A DNA stretch of 64,000 nucleotides from Zea mays (taxonomy: Eukaryota; Streptophyta; Magnoliopsida; Poales; Poaceae), in the NCBI RefSeq assembly GCF_902167145.1, contig NC_050096.1:79790683-79854682 (forward strand), written 5' to 3'. The notes beneath the pieces are model-generated. The model searched no databases and had not been told where the DNA came from. It worked only from the letters and a program-made list of their open reading frames with translations. Shown here one piece after another: positions 1-11,008 of the stretch. The translations under genes were made by a program, and so were the position numbers. Each line of letters starts with the position of its first letter. Positions within the stretch are counted from its first letter, which is position 1.

Positions 1-1870
1 GCGCAAACATACATACATCCACATATTTAATACAAAAGAACAGTACACCATTCAATAGAATGCCATAAGTAAACAGACGTTTCACGCGGGCTCGCGAGTA
101 CGGTTAAGAGAGAAAGGGGAAAAGACAGTCGAGAAACGATCACGTTACATGATTATAAATTAACCACTCGCTTAATGGAAGGAAATTTAATGTAGACACT
201 ATGTTTAGCGTAAAGTAAAGTCATGTTTCATGTCTAATCATTATAAGCAGGTGGAGATAAATAAAAGGGATGGTCGCGCGGCGAGACGCGCGACATAGCA
301 CTCTAAAACAAATTAAGAAGTTAACGACTCGTTGCGCGACCGAGCACGCAACGAGACACTTCGCCTTAGTTAAGAGGAGACGTTAAGCGTCGCGCGACGA
401 AGCGCACGACGGCATACGTCGGCTAAACTGAGTCCAAAGTGGAACGTCGCGTGAATACACACGCGGCGTTACACCTTAAACAACCTGAAATTAAAGTGAA
501 TCGTCGCGCGACGAAGCGCACGACGCAACACACAGATAGAATCTGAAATTAGACAAATCCGTCGCGCGGCGAAGCGCGCGACGCAGCACGCTAACTAACG
601 GAGTTTGACATTAACCATCCACTAACAAAAATAATCACCATGAGCGCGGGCGAGCAGGGACACGGTCGGACGAGGCCGAGCGCGGGAACGGGCGGTCGAG
701 CCGGGGCCGGGGCCGGGGCGGTTGAACCGGCCAGGGGGGCGGTTGAACCGGCCGGGGGCGGCCGAGCCGGCCGGGGCCGCGCCGGGGACGCGCCGGGGGC
801 CGGAGGCCGCGCCGGGGTCGCGCCGGCGAGCAGTGGTCACCGGGGCCGCGCCGGGCCACGCCGGGGGCGCGCCGGGGCCGCGCTGCGCGCGAGCAGGGGA
901 GGAGCAGGGGTGGGCGGGCGAGCGCCGCCGGGGAGGGCAGCCGGGCGGGGCCGAGCGCCGCCGCGGGCGAGCGGGGAGGGGCAGGGGGCGGGGACGGGCG
1001 CCGAGCGCCGCCGCGGGAGGGGACGGGCGGGCGAGCGCCGCGCGGGGCCGGGGGAGGGGTCGAGCGCCGCCGCGCGGGCCGGGGCAGGGGCGGGCGGGCG
1101 AGCGCCGCCGCGGGGGAGAGGGGACGGGGCCGAGCGGGGGCCAAGCGCCGCCGCGGGGAGGGAGGCCGGGCGGGCGCCGCCGGGGAGGGAGAGGGAGGGG
1201 CTGAACGCCGCCGCGGGGAGGGGCCGACAGGGGCACCGCCGCGGGCCGGGGACGGGGTCGGGGTCGCGCGCGGGCAGGGGGAGAAAGGGGGCGCGCGTGG
1301 GGAGGAAGAAGAGGAGGGAGAGGGAGAGAGAGAGGAGAAGGGGAGGGGAGGGGAGCTCACCTCGGGGTCCAAAATCCGGTGATCGCCGTCTCCAAATCCT
1401 AGGGCACCACGGGGAGAGAGAGGTGGAAGAGGGAGAGGAGAGGTTGTTGCGCGGGAGATCCAAATGAGAGAGAGGGAGAGGGAAGGGGGGGCGCATGGGG
1501 GGTTTGGGCGCCAGGGGCGCGCAGGGCCGGGCCGGACCGGGCCGGCTGGGCTGGGCTGGACTAGGTTGGGCCGGGCCACTTCGCGGATCGAAAACCCACG
1601 ACGAGCGCGGACCACTAAACGGAATAAATCGCGAATCGAAACCCGGAACGGAACGAGACGAACACTCAACATCAAACAAAGAAATGTGCTTCGGCATGAT
1701 GCAACACCCATGATACTTAGGTTTTGGTTTATACACGACACGGACACCTGTCGCTATACTGGTTTGAAATTGGGAGGAAGGAGCGAAACAAGAAAGAGAA
1801 AAGAGAGTAACGCCCGAATTTGGTGAGAGAAAAGAAGAAAAAATTCTACCCCCAAATTCAGGGCGTTACA
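1..1870 (-). mobile_element. Partial LTR of a GC-rich Gypsy-type retrotransposon (minus orientation)
   Basis: The block ends at 1870 with gggcgttaca, which on the minus strand is a TG-type LTR start (TGTAACGCCC). From there the minus strand runs through a low-complexity purine/GC-rich tract (about 640-1500) and then a series of imperfect hairpin repeats (about 265-585) to the window edge, so the other end and the internal region are outside the window. The start resembles the Tekay/Prem1 group of maize Gypsy elements as I remember it; that assignment is tentative. Long open frames across 622-1747 exist on both strands because stop codons are rare in this GC-rich DNA; their Pro/Arg/Gly/Ala-only products resemble no protein. 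Confidence 0.55.
265..585. repeat. Six imperfect hairpin-forming CG repeats
   Basis: A motif of the form CGTCGCGCG-loop-CGCGCGACG recurs about every 60-75 bp (near 272, 331, 384, 446, 503 and 559). Each copy is an inverted repeat with 8-9 bp arms and a 5-8 nt loop; the best is at 559-582. The DNA between copies is AT-richer and not repeated. They sit inside the LTR. Confidence 0.7.
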
Positions 1871-3252
1871 CCCACCAACTAATAGGATCTAGATGGCTAG
1901 ACTATAAAAGTGTCCTACAAACTCAAACTACTAGAGCAAAGTTTGATTAGTACAAATGTGGCACTAATGTGACTACTTGTTGTAGGTCTATTTCACCACA
2001 AGAAATCTTTCTAATCAATTGTAACATTTCTTTGATTTACATGATCTTTGGTCCATTGGGTACTTGTCCTTTGATTTGGATGAATCATTAGAACTATTGA
2101 TTTAGGGTCTCTTTGAGTTGCTGATTGCAGTTGAATAGGTGAACAATTGTGAAACATGTGGGCTAGAATACTTGAAAATCGATGAGATGATTAGCCTTAA
2201 GTTGTTCCTAGGACTGCATTGGCCTTGGACAGATCAAAGAGTACCATTTTTGAGCTAATCCTTTAACTCAGATCACAAGTGACTTTGCCAATGTGGTTTC
2301 GTCTCATCCTCTATAGATAATAGCTACTTCAAAACTCATCACAAATTGTCCTAGATCTGATTGGCCATCATAAGTTGAGAACATGTTGAACTAGCTTGTA
2401 TCCTAAAGGACATTGTGCTAGTTCATGTTTTGTTGACAAGGGAGAGCTAGAGTGAATTGAGATGAATGATATTTGGAAGCTTCTTTCTTGCTAAGCTTTT
2501 GTTGTCGAGCCTAGGACATCATTATGTAGGACATCTTAGCTAACATTGTGGTTCTCTTTATTAAGGTGTCGTAAAGGGGCTTCAACTTGTTTATCAATAT
2601 TAGTGGTAGTACACATGCAATATCAATATTAGTGGTAGTACACATGCATATCAATATTAGTGGTAGCCCATGAGGCCCCTGGCGAGCGGAGGTGGCGAGC
2701 TCATGCTGCCCTCTCTCTCTCTCTCTTTCTACGATGCACAGACACTCTAGTGGGCGCACTTGTGCGAGTGGTGTGGATTCGGACAGGGAGCACCGAGGTG
2801 AGGTTGTTTAAAGCCGCGACGGCGCAGGACTAGGACCGTCTCTTTCCTTGAGTCACACGCGAGCAGACTACCTCGCAGCTCGCAGTAGGCAGGCACATCA
2901 CTACTTGAAACTTGATAGATAAAGCTAGTGCGAAGCAGCCTATTACTCGAAAGGACTTTAATTAGGAATTAACTGAATCTGGTTCGTCGCCAAGTTCGTC
3001 GAGCGTTGTGTTTTAGTTTTTTTAAATTTTCCGTATGTGTATGAGGGACAGTTCATTTCACCCTTTGCTCTTTAAAAAGAAGCTTTATTAATCTTAGCCA
3101 ATTACATCGAGTGATACAATTACACTAAGAAGTCTTCCGTCCTCTACACAACTAGAATGTATACAATTTGACCGTATGTGGATATAATTGTTGTTTATAG
3201 CATATTATCGAATCTCTGTTTGGTAGGAACTACTGTTCAATTTGAAACCAAA
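1871..3252. other. Unclassified intergenic sequence with short tandem repeats
   Basis: No coding region was recognised. Two simple structures are visible: about 2.6 copies of a 28-29 bp unit containing atcaatattagtggtagtac at 2592-2667, and a CT microsatellite at about 2709-2730. The part from 2750 to 3250 could be the upstream region of the B3 fragment that follows, but no promoter is clear. Confidence 0.5.
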
Positions 3253-3467
3253 ATGGATCAAGTGGAGCCAGCGAGGAGTGGTGTAGGCAGCAAAATTTGC
3301 AACATTGTTGTACCTGCCAACGAGTCAGGCGAGCTTATTTTAACTTGTTTTGTTTGACTGTAAAATTAAGGGGCGGATAACATGTTTTCTTTGTATATAA
3401 AACTAAAGAGTGTTTTCTAATCGGATAGTGTGTTTCTAATTAGTCTGTTGGATTGTGACCCATGCAG

Positions 3468-4001
3468 AACACCGTTCCACCAAACATGAAGGCAGAACGT
3501 CTAGTAACTGTGAGGTCCCAGAGTCTTTACTGCCTACGAAGGACGAAATTCTGGAGCAGGATCATCATTCTCCACCAGAGATCAACTTCCAACTGTGCAT
3601 TCCTAATACTACTCAGAAATGGCTTGTGAGTTGTGCAGATTCCATAACTGGTCTTCTTTGACTAATTTTACATCGATACCGGACATCACATCACTGTAGT
3701 TGTTCATAGTTGTAAAGTTCTTATTAAGTTTCTGACCACATCGCTAAAAAGGTGTTTCTGATCACTGTCACCCCAGGACCTATCCAAGTCGCTTTCCAAT
3801 GCAGTTAGACAGAGAAGGCATGGCTGTGGTGTTATAATGCTGAAGGACCCCAAGAAGAGATTATGGCATGTCGTTTACCACGACAGCCCGTTATTTGTGG
3901 GCTTCACCGAGGGCTGGAAACATTTGGTGGCAGCAAACGACCTTCGGGCTGGGGACGTCCGAAGATTGAAGTACACTTCATATCTTAGCTTTCATGAGTA
4001 G
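3468..4001 (+). pseudogene. B3 DNA-binding-domain gene fragment (two exons, truncated)
   Basis: Two exons can be read. Exon 3468-3625 follows an acceptor (catgcag) and ends at a donor (gtgagt). Exon 3777-4001 follows accccag and ends in TAG at 3999. The join is phase 0. The second exon encodes a typical C-terminal half of a plant B3 domain of the REM type: a KDPKKRLWHVVYHDS strand region, then FTEGWKHLVAANDLRAGDV, the conserved 'F..GW..F...N.L..GD' block. B3 proteins are nuclear DNA-binding regulators. A possible first exon begins at ATG 3253 and is open to a stop at 3356, but no convincing donor joins it. Reading stops right after the B3 block and the rest of the gene is not seen, so I take it as a fragment; Copia element A lies 120 bp downstream. 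Confidence 0.7.
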
Positions 4002-4119
4002 TATGCATCTATTGGGATTTCATATACAAGATTAGATGCCTAGACATACAGCACTATATCACGTATAGTGTAATGACAAAAAAAGTTTGTCATACTCATT
4101 GTCCTTCCCTTTTTAATGT
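4002..4119. other. Short AT-rich spacer before element A
   Basis: Nothing is recognised between the B3 fragment stop and the target duplication of element A. It is one side of the DNA that A inserted into; the other side is 13188 onward. Confidence 0.5.
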
Positions 4120-4124
4120 GCTTA
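4120..4124. repeat. Target site duplication GCTTA, left copy (element A)
   Basis: GCTTA directly precedes the TG of the left LTR and is repeated at 13183-13187 directly after the CA of the right LTR. A 5-bp duplication is the normal footprint of LTR-element integration. Confidence 0.95.
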
Positions 4125-5357
4125 TGAAAGGGAAATGTGCCCTTGGGCCATTTCTAAGTGTTTTGGTAATTTAGTGTCCAACACAAGTGCCTAAGTGTAA
4201 AGAGGTGGACAAAGTACAAATCAAGGATAAAGGTATGTTTCTCAGACTTAGTACATTGTTTTATGGACTAATGTATTGTGTCTAAGTGCTGGAAACAGGA
4301 AAAATCCAATTGTAAATGTCTTGGCTCGAGCAGCCAAGACTCTGCTGAGTCTGGGAGCACCGGACTGTCCGGTGGTGCACCGGACAGTGTCCGGTGCGCC
4401 AGGCTGGTTCGAGCGAAGTGGCCGCTCTCGGGAATTCATCGGCGACGTACGGCTAAAATTCACCGGACTGTCCGGTGTGCACCGGACTGTCCGGTGAGCC
4501 AACGGTCGGCCGCGCAATCTGCGCGGGACACGTGGCCGAGCCAACGGCTAGAAGATGGCACCAGACTGTCCGGTGTGCACCGGACATGTCCGGTGCGCCA
4601 ACGGCTCTCAGGCTGCCAACGGTCGGCTTCGCTATTTAAGGAAGGAAATCGGGCACCGGACAGTGTCCGGTGTGCACCGGACTGTCCGGTGCGCCAGTCG
4701 ACAGAAGGCAAGATCAGCCTTCCAAGATTGCTCCCAACGACTCCTAGCTGCCTTGGGGCTATAAAAGGGACCCCTAGGCGCATGGAGGAGTATACCAAGA
4801 TCTCCTAATCATTTCTAAGCACTAAGACATCGATTTCGCGCGTTCTTTTCATTGTGATAGCATATAGAGCTCTAGTGGAGTTGTGAACTCATTGAGTTGT
4901 GTTGCAAGCTCTTGTTGCGACTTGTGTGCGTGTTGACACTCTGATTCTTGTGTCTTGTGTGCGTTGCTAATCCCTCCCTTGCTCCGTGTTCTTTGTGAAT
5001 TTCAAGTGTAAGGGCGAGAGGCTCCAAGTTGTGGAGATTCCTCGCAAACGGGATTGAGATAAAGCAAGCAAAACATCGTGGTATTCAAGTGGGTCTTTGG
5101 ACCGCTTGAGAGGGGTTGATTGCAACCCTCGTCCGTTGGGACGCCACAACGTGGAGTAGGCAAGCGTTGGTCTTGGCCGAACCACGGGATAACCACCGTG
5201 CCATCTCTGTGATTGATCCTTGTTGGTTATTGTGTTTTGTTGAGGATTCCTCTTTAGCCACTTGGCGATTATTGTGCTAACAATTAACCAAGTTCTGTGG
5301 CTTAAGTTTTTTGAAGTATTACAGGATCACCTATTCACCCCCCTCTAGGTGCTCTCA
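4125..5357 (+). repeat. Left (5') LTR of element A
   Basis: The LTR starts TGAAAGGGAAATGTGCCC and ends GGTGCTCTCA, 1233 bp. It contains four pairs of GC palindromes of the CACCGGAC-n-GTCCGGTG type between about 4360 and 4700, and a TATA box (TATAAAAG) at 4760-4767. By eye it differs from the right LTR at about 14 positions plus a few indels, roughly 1%. Confidence 0.95.
4760..4767 (+). promoter_or_regulatory. TATA box of element A 5' LTR
   Basis: TATAAAAG preceded by a GC-rich stretch. The matching site in the right LTR is 12583-12590. In element D the same place reads TGTAAAAG. Confidence 0.8.
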
Positions 5358-5359
5358 AT

Positions 5360-5372
5360 TGGTATCAGAGCC
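5360..5372 (+). promoter_or_regulatory. Primer binding site of element A
   Basis: TGGTATCAGAGCC, starting two bases after the LTR end, is the classic plant Copia site complementary to the 3' end of initiator methionine tRNA. Confidence 0.95.
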
Positions 5373-5406
5373 GTTCTCTTCACAAAGGGACTAACCGCCC
5401 GAAGAG

Positions 5407-7806
5407 ATGGATCCTAAGGGGAAGGGTATCGTGATCAACGACAAAGAGAAGGAATCCTTCGTCAACGAGCCGAAGGACGACAAGCCTACCGACTCCGGCT
5501 CGGGCCATAGACAGAAGGAAGGGAAGAAGAAGAAGACAAGGCGCATCAAGGAGATCGTCTATTACGACGACAGCGATGAGTCTACTTCTTCCCAAAAGGA
5601 CGACGACCACAACGACTACGAGAGAAGGAAACCGGTTAATTCGAACTTTTCTTTTGACTACTCTCGTATTCCGCAAAGTTCAAATTCACATTTGCTCTCC
5701 ATTCCACTCGGCAAGCCTCCACACTTTGATGGGGAGGACTACGGATTTTGGAGCCACAAAATGCGTAGTCACCTATTCTCTCTCCATCCTAGTATATGGG
5801 AGATTGTGGAGAGTGGAATGCATTTTGATAGTTTGGATAGTCCCATGTTCATTAATGAACAAATTCATAAGAATGCACAAGCTACTACTGTTCTTCTAGC
5901 TTCTTTGTGCAGGGATGAATACCATAAAGTGAGCGGCTTGGATAACGCCAAGCAGATCTGGGACACCCTCAAGATTTCTCATGAGGGGAACGACGTCACC
6001 TTGCTCACCAAGATGGAGTTGGTGGAGGGCGAGCTTGGACGGTTCGCGATGATAAGGGGCGAGGAGCCGACACAAACATACAACCGGCTCAAGACCCTTA
6101 TCAACAAAATAAGGAGCTACGGAAGCACGCGATGGACGGACCACGACGTCGTCCGACTGATGCTAAGGTCCTTTACCGTTCTTGATCCTCATTTGGTAAA
6201 TAATATTCGTGAGAATCCCAGGTACACCAAAATATCGCCCGAAGAAGTCCTTGGAAAATTCGTTAGCGGGCGGATGATGATCAAGGAGGCGAGGTACGTG
6301 GACGACGCTTTGAATGGTCCGATCAACGAGCCGCAACCCCTTGCTCTCAAGGCAACAAGAAGCAAGGAGGCGCTACCTAGTAAGGTGGCACAAATTGAGG
6401 CAGCCGGACTTAATGATGAAGAGATGGCCCTCATCATCAAAAGATTCAAGACGGCGCTTAAAGGTCGCAAGGGACAGCCAAGCAAGACCAAAGCCAAGGG
6501 GAAGCACTCATGCTTCAAATGCGGTAAGCTTGGTCATTTTATTGCTAACTGTCCCGACAATGATAGTGAACAAGACCAAGGGAGCAAGAGGGAGAAGAAG
6601 AAGGCATACAAGAAGGCAAAGGGCGAGGCACATCTAGGCAAGGAGTGGGATTCGGATTGCTCCTCCTCCGACTCCGACAATGAAGGACTCGCCGCCACCG
6701 CCTTCAACAAGTCATCCCTCTTCCTAAACGAGCGTCACACTTGCCTCATGGCAAGAGAGAAGAAAGTAAGCACTCATGATACTAGTACTTATGCTTCTTC
6801 AAGTGAGGATGAGTCTAATGATGATGATGGGATAGATTACTCATGCTTATTCAAGGGATTAGATAGATCTAAAATTAATAAGATTAATGAGTTGATTGAT
6901 GCTTTGAATGACAAGAATAGATTACTAGAAAAACAAGAGGATCTTTTATATGAGGAGCATGATAAATTTGTTAGTGCACAAAAATCTCTTGCTCTTGAAA
7001 TTAAAAGGAATGAAATGCTCTCTAGTGAATTATCTTCTTGTCATGAAAACATTGCTACTTTAAAAAGTGTTAATGATGATTTAAATGCTAAACTAGAAGT
7101 AGCTAGTAAATCTAATTCTTGTGTAGAAATTGTTGAAACTTGTAATAAGTGTAAAGATTTTGATGTTGATGCTTGTAGTGATCATTTAGTTTCAATTTCC
7201 AAACTTAATGATGAATTGGCTAGTCTTAATGCTCAACTTAAGACTAGCAAGAGTAATTTAGATAAGCTAAAATTTGCAAGGGATGCCTACACGATAGGTA
7301 GACACCCCTCAATTAAGGATGGACTTGGCTACAAGAGGAAGGTCAAGGACTTGACAAGCCATAAGGCTCCTATCTCCGCCAAGGAGAAAGGGAAGACTCC
7401 TATGGCTGGTAGTGCTAAAAAGAACCATGCTTTTATGTACCATGATAGGAGACAAACTAGAAATGCTTATAGGAGTTATATTGCTTATGATGATTTTGAT
7501 TCTCATGCCATGTTTGCTTCTAGTTCTTCCTATATGTATGGTAGAGATATGTCCAGGAGAAATGTTATTCATCATGTGCCTAGAAAGAATATTGTTCATG
7601 CTCCTAGGAAAGTAATGAATGAACCTTCTACGATTTATCATGCTTTAAATGCTTCCTTTGCTATTTGTAAAAAGGATAGGAAAATAGTTGCTAGAAAGTT
7701 AGGGGCAAAATGCAAGGGAGACAAAACTTGCATTTGGGTCCCTAAGGATATTTGCACTAACCTTGTAGGACCCAACATGAGTTGGGTACCTAAGACCCAA
7801 GCCTAA
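5407..7806 (+). CDS. Gag protein of element A (Sirevirus type)
   Basis: This 799-residue frame starts 34 bp after the primer site. The N-terminus is charged and Lys-rich (residues 1-80). Residues about 95-330 form a Copia gag/UBN2-like region with PPHFDGEDYGFWSHKMRSHL near its start. A CCHC zinc knuckle, CFKCGKLGHFIANC, lies at residues 369-382, followed by a Ser/Asp-rich stretch. A long coiled-coil-prone segment spans about 480-625, and the tail is basic. Gag builds the cytoplasmic virus-like particle and binds element RNA. The large C-terminal extension is typical of Sirevirus gag. The frame ends at TAA 7804 and pol continues in another frame. Confidence 0.93.
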   Translation: MDPKGKGIVINDKEKESFVNEPKDDKPTDSGSGHRQKEGKKKKTRRIKEIVYYDDSDESTSSQKDDDHNDYERRKPVNSNFSFDYSRIPQSSNSHLLSIPLGKPPHFDGEDYGFWSHKMRSHLFSLHPSIWEIVESGMHFDSLDSPMFINEQIHKNAQATTVLLASLCRDEYHKVSGLDNAKQIWDTLKISHEGNDVTLLTKMELVEGELGRFAMIRGEEPTQTYNRLKTLINKIRSYGSTRWTDHDVVRLMLRSFTVLDPHLVNNIRENPRYTKISPEEVLGKFVSGRMMIKEARYVDDALNGPINEPQPLALKATRSKEALPSKVAQIEAAGLNDEEMALIIKRFKTALKGRKGQPSKTKAKGKHSCFKCGKLGHFIANCPDNDSEQDQGSKREKKKAYKKAKGEAHLGKEWDSDCSSSDSDNEGLAATAFNKSSLFLNERHTCLMAREKKVSTHDTSTYASSSEDESNDDDGIDYSCLFKGLDRSKINKINELIDALNDKNRLLEKQEDLLYEEHDKFVSAQKSLALEIKRNEMLSSELSSCHENIATLKSVNDDLNAKLEVASKSNSCVEIVETCNKCKDFDVDACSDHLVSISKLNDELASLNAQLKTSKSNLDKLKFARDAYTIGRHPSIKDGLGYKRKVKDLTSHKAPISAKEKGKTPMAGSAKKNHAFMYHDRRQTRNAYRSYIAYDDFDSHAMFASSSSYMYGRDMSRRNVIHHVPRKNIVHAPRKVMNEPSTIYHALNASFAICKKDRKIVARKLGAKCKGDKTCIWVPKDICTNLVGPNMSWVPKTQA

Positions 7807-10800
7807 ATTTGCCTTGCAGGTTTATGCATCCGGGGGTTCAAGCTGGATTATCGACAGCGGATGCACAAACCATATGACGGGGGAGAAGAAGATGTTCACC
7901 TCCTACATCAAAAACAAAGATTCCCAAGATTCAATAATATTCGGTGATGGGAATCAAGGCAAGGTAAAAGGGTTAGGTAAAATTGCAATCTCAAATGAGC
8001 ACTCTATCTCTAATGTGTTTTTAGTAGAGTCTCTTGGATATAATTTGCTATCTGTTAGTCAATTATGCAATATGGGATATAACTGTTTATTTACAAATGT
8101 AGATGTGTCTGTCTTTAGAAGATGTGATGGTTCACTAGCTTTTAAGGGTGTACTAGACGACAAACTTTACTTAGTTGATTTTGCAAAAGAAGAGGCCGGT
8201 CTAGATGCATGCTTAATGGCTAAGACTTGCATGGGCTGGTTGTGGCATCGCCGCTTAGCACATGTGGGGATGAAGAACCTCCACAAGCTTCTAAAGGGAG
8301 AACACGTGATAGGTCTAACCAATGTTCATTTCGAAAAAGATAGACCTTATGCAGCTTGACAAGTAGGTAAACAAGTGGGAGGAGCACATCACAGCAAGAA
8401 TGTGATGACCACGTCAAGACCTCTGGAGCTGCTGCATATGGACCTCTTCGGACCCGTCGCCTATCTGAGCATAGGAGGAAGTAAGTATGGTCTAGTTATT
8501 GTTGATGACTTTTCCCGCTTCACTTGGGTGTTCTTTTTGCAGGATAAGTCTGAAACCCAAGGGACCCTCAAGCGCTTCCTAAGGAGAGCTCAAAATGAGT
8601 TTGAGCTCAAGGTGAAGAAGATAAGGAGCGACAACGGGTCCGAATTCAAGAACCTTCAAGTGGAGGAGTTCCTTGAGGAGGAGGGGATCAATCACGAGTT
8701 CTCCGCTCCCTACACACCTCAGCAAAATGGTGTGGTAGAGAGGAAGAACAGGACACTCATTGATATGGCGAGGACTATGCTTGGAGAGTTCAAGACCCCC
8801 GAGTGTTTTTGGTCGGAAGCCGTGAACACGGCTTGCCACGCCATCAATAGGGTCTATCTTCACCGCCTCCTCAAGAAGACCTCATACGAGCTGCTAACTG
8901 GTAACAAACCCAATGTATCGTACTTTCGTGTATTTGGGAGTAAATGCTACATTCTAGTGAAGAAGGGTAGGAATTCCAAATTTGCTCCCAAAGCTGTAGA
9001 AGGGTTTTTATTAGGTTATGATTCAAATACAAAGGCGTATAGGGTCTTCAACAAATCATTGGGTTTGGTTGAAGTCTCTAGCGACGTTGTATTTGATGAG
9101 ACTAATGGCTCTCCAAGAGAGCAAGTTGTTGATCTTGATGATGTAGATGAAGAAGACGTTCCAACGGCCGCGATACGCACCATGGCGATTGGAGATGTAC
9201 GGCCTCAGGAACATTTGGAGCAAGATCAACTGTCTTCCTCAACTATGGTGCATCCCCCAACCCAAGATGATGAACAGGTACCTCAAGTGGAGGCGCATGA
9301 TCAAGGGGGAGCACAGGATGTTCAAATTGAAGAGGAAGAAGCACCTCAGGCACCTCCAACCCAAGTTCGAGCGACGATTCAAAGGGATCATCCCGTCGAC
9401 CAGATATTGGGTGATATTAGCAAGGGAGTAACTACTCGTTCAAGATTAGTTAATTTTTGTGAGCATTACTCTTTTGTCTCTTCTATTGAGCCTTTCAGGG
9501 TAGAAGAGGCCTTGTTAGATCCGGACTGGGTGTTGGCCATGCAAGAGGAACTCAACAATTTCAAGCGCAATGAAGTTTGGACACTGGTGTCTCGTCCCAA
9601 GCAAAATGTTGTGGGAACCAAGTGGGTGTTCCGCAACAAACAGGACGAGCACGGGGTGGTGACAAGGAACAAGGCTCGGCTTGTGGCAAAAGGTTATGCC
9701 CAAGTCGTAGGTTTGGACTTTGAGGAGACATTCGCTCCTGTGGCTAGGCTAGAATCAATTCGTATCTTGCTAGCATATGCCGCTCACCATTCTTTCAGGT
9801 TGTACCAAATGGATGTGAAGAGCGATTTCCTCAACGGGCCGATCAAAGAGGAGGTGTACGTGGAGCAACCCCCTGGCTTTGAGGTGTACCATGTGTGTAA
9901 GCTCTCTAAGGCGCTCTATGGACTTAAGCAAGCCCCAAGAGCATGGTATGAATGCCTTAGAGACTTTTTAATTGCTAATGCTTTCAAGGTTGGGAAAGCC
10001 GATCCAACTCTTTTTACTAAGACTTGCGATGGTGATCTTTTTGTATGCCAAATTTATGTCGATGACATAATATTTGGTTCTACTAATCAAAAGTCTTGTG
10101 AAGAGTTTAGCAGGGTGATGACGCAGAAATTCGAGATGTCGATGATGGGCGAGTTGAACTACTTCCTTGGGTTCCAAGTGAAGCAACTCAAGGACGGCAC
10201 TTTCATCTCCCAAACGAAGTACACACAAGATTTGCTAAAGAGGTTTGGGATGAAGGACGCCAAGCCCGCAAAGACGCCGATGGGAACCGACGGACACACC
10301 GGCCTCAACAAAGGAGGTAAGTCCGTTGATCAAAAAGCATACCGGTCCATGATAGGTTCTTTGCTTTATTTATGTGCTAGTAGACCGGATATTATGCTTA
10401 GCGTATGCATGTGTGCTAGATTTCAATCCGATCCTAAGGAGTGTCACTTAGTGGCTGTGAAGCGAATTCTTCGATATTTAGTCGCTACGCCTTGCTTCGG
10501 GATCTGGTATCCAAAGGGGTCTAACTTTGACTTGATTGGGTACTCAGATTCCGACTATGCTGGATGTAAGGTCGATAGGAAGAGTACATCGGGGACGTGC
10601 CAATTCTTAGGAAGGTCCCTGGTGTCATGGAACTCTAAGAAACAAACCTCCGTTGCCCTATCCACCGCTGAGGCCGAGTACGTTGCTGCAGTACAGTGTT
10701 GTGCGCAACTACTTTGGATGAGGCAAACCCTCAGGGACTTTGGCTACAATCTGAGCAAAGTCCCACTCCTATGTGATAATGAGAGTGCTATCCGAATAGC

Positions 10801-11008
10801 GGAAAATCCTGTTGAGCACAGCCGCACAAAGCACATTGACATCCGGCATCACTTTTTGAGAGACCACCAGCAAAAGGGAGATATCGAAGTGTTTCATGTT
10901 AGCACCGAGAACCAGCTAGCCGATATCTTTACCAAGCCTCTAGATGAGAAGACCTTTTGCAGGCTGCGTAGTGAGCTCAATATCTTAGATTCGCGGAACT
11001 TGGATTGA
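7802..11008 (+). pseudogene. Pol polyprotein of element A, interrupted by one in-frame TGA
   Basis: Pol lies in frame 2, overlapping the gag end. Order: aspartic protease with DSGCTNHM (about 7853); GAG-pre-integrase zinc region LWHRRLAHVGMKNLHKL (about 8240); integrase core with D and D in HMDLFGP and SDNGSEF and E in [10 protein letters not shown]; Copia reverse transcriptase with the YVDD active site at 10055-10066; RNase H with [10 protein letters not shown] and STAEAEY (about 10661). It ends at TGA 11006. A TGA at 8357-8359 stops the frame between the integrase zinc region and core; on both sides the frame is the same and otherwise open, so this is a single nonsense change. As it stands no full-length pol can be made. 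There is no ATG near the pol start, so expression would need frameshifting or splicing from gag. Confidence 0.92.

Noticed and set aside
622..1747. Several long open frames on both strands in GC-rich DNA
   Set aside because: Only Pro/Arg/Gly/Ala-rich low-complexity products, on both strands at once, inside an LTR; a base-composition effect.
4248..4808. Open frames rich in repeated TGQSGAHRT / PDCPVC peptides in Copia LTRs (also 12036-12631)
   Set aside because: They are translations of the GC palindrome repeats in the LTR, not genes.
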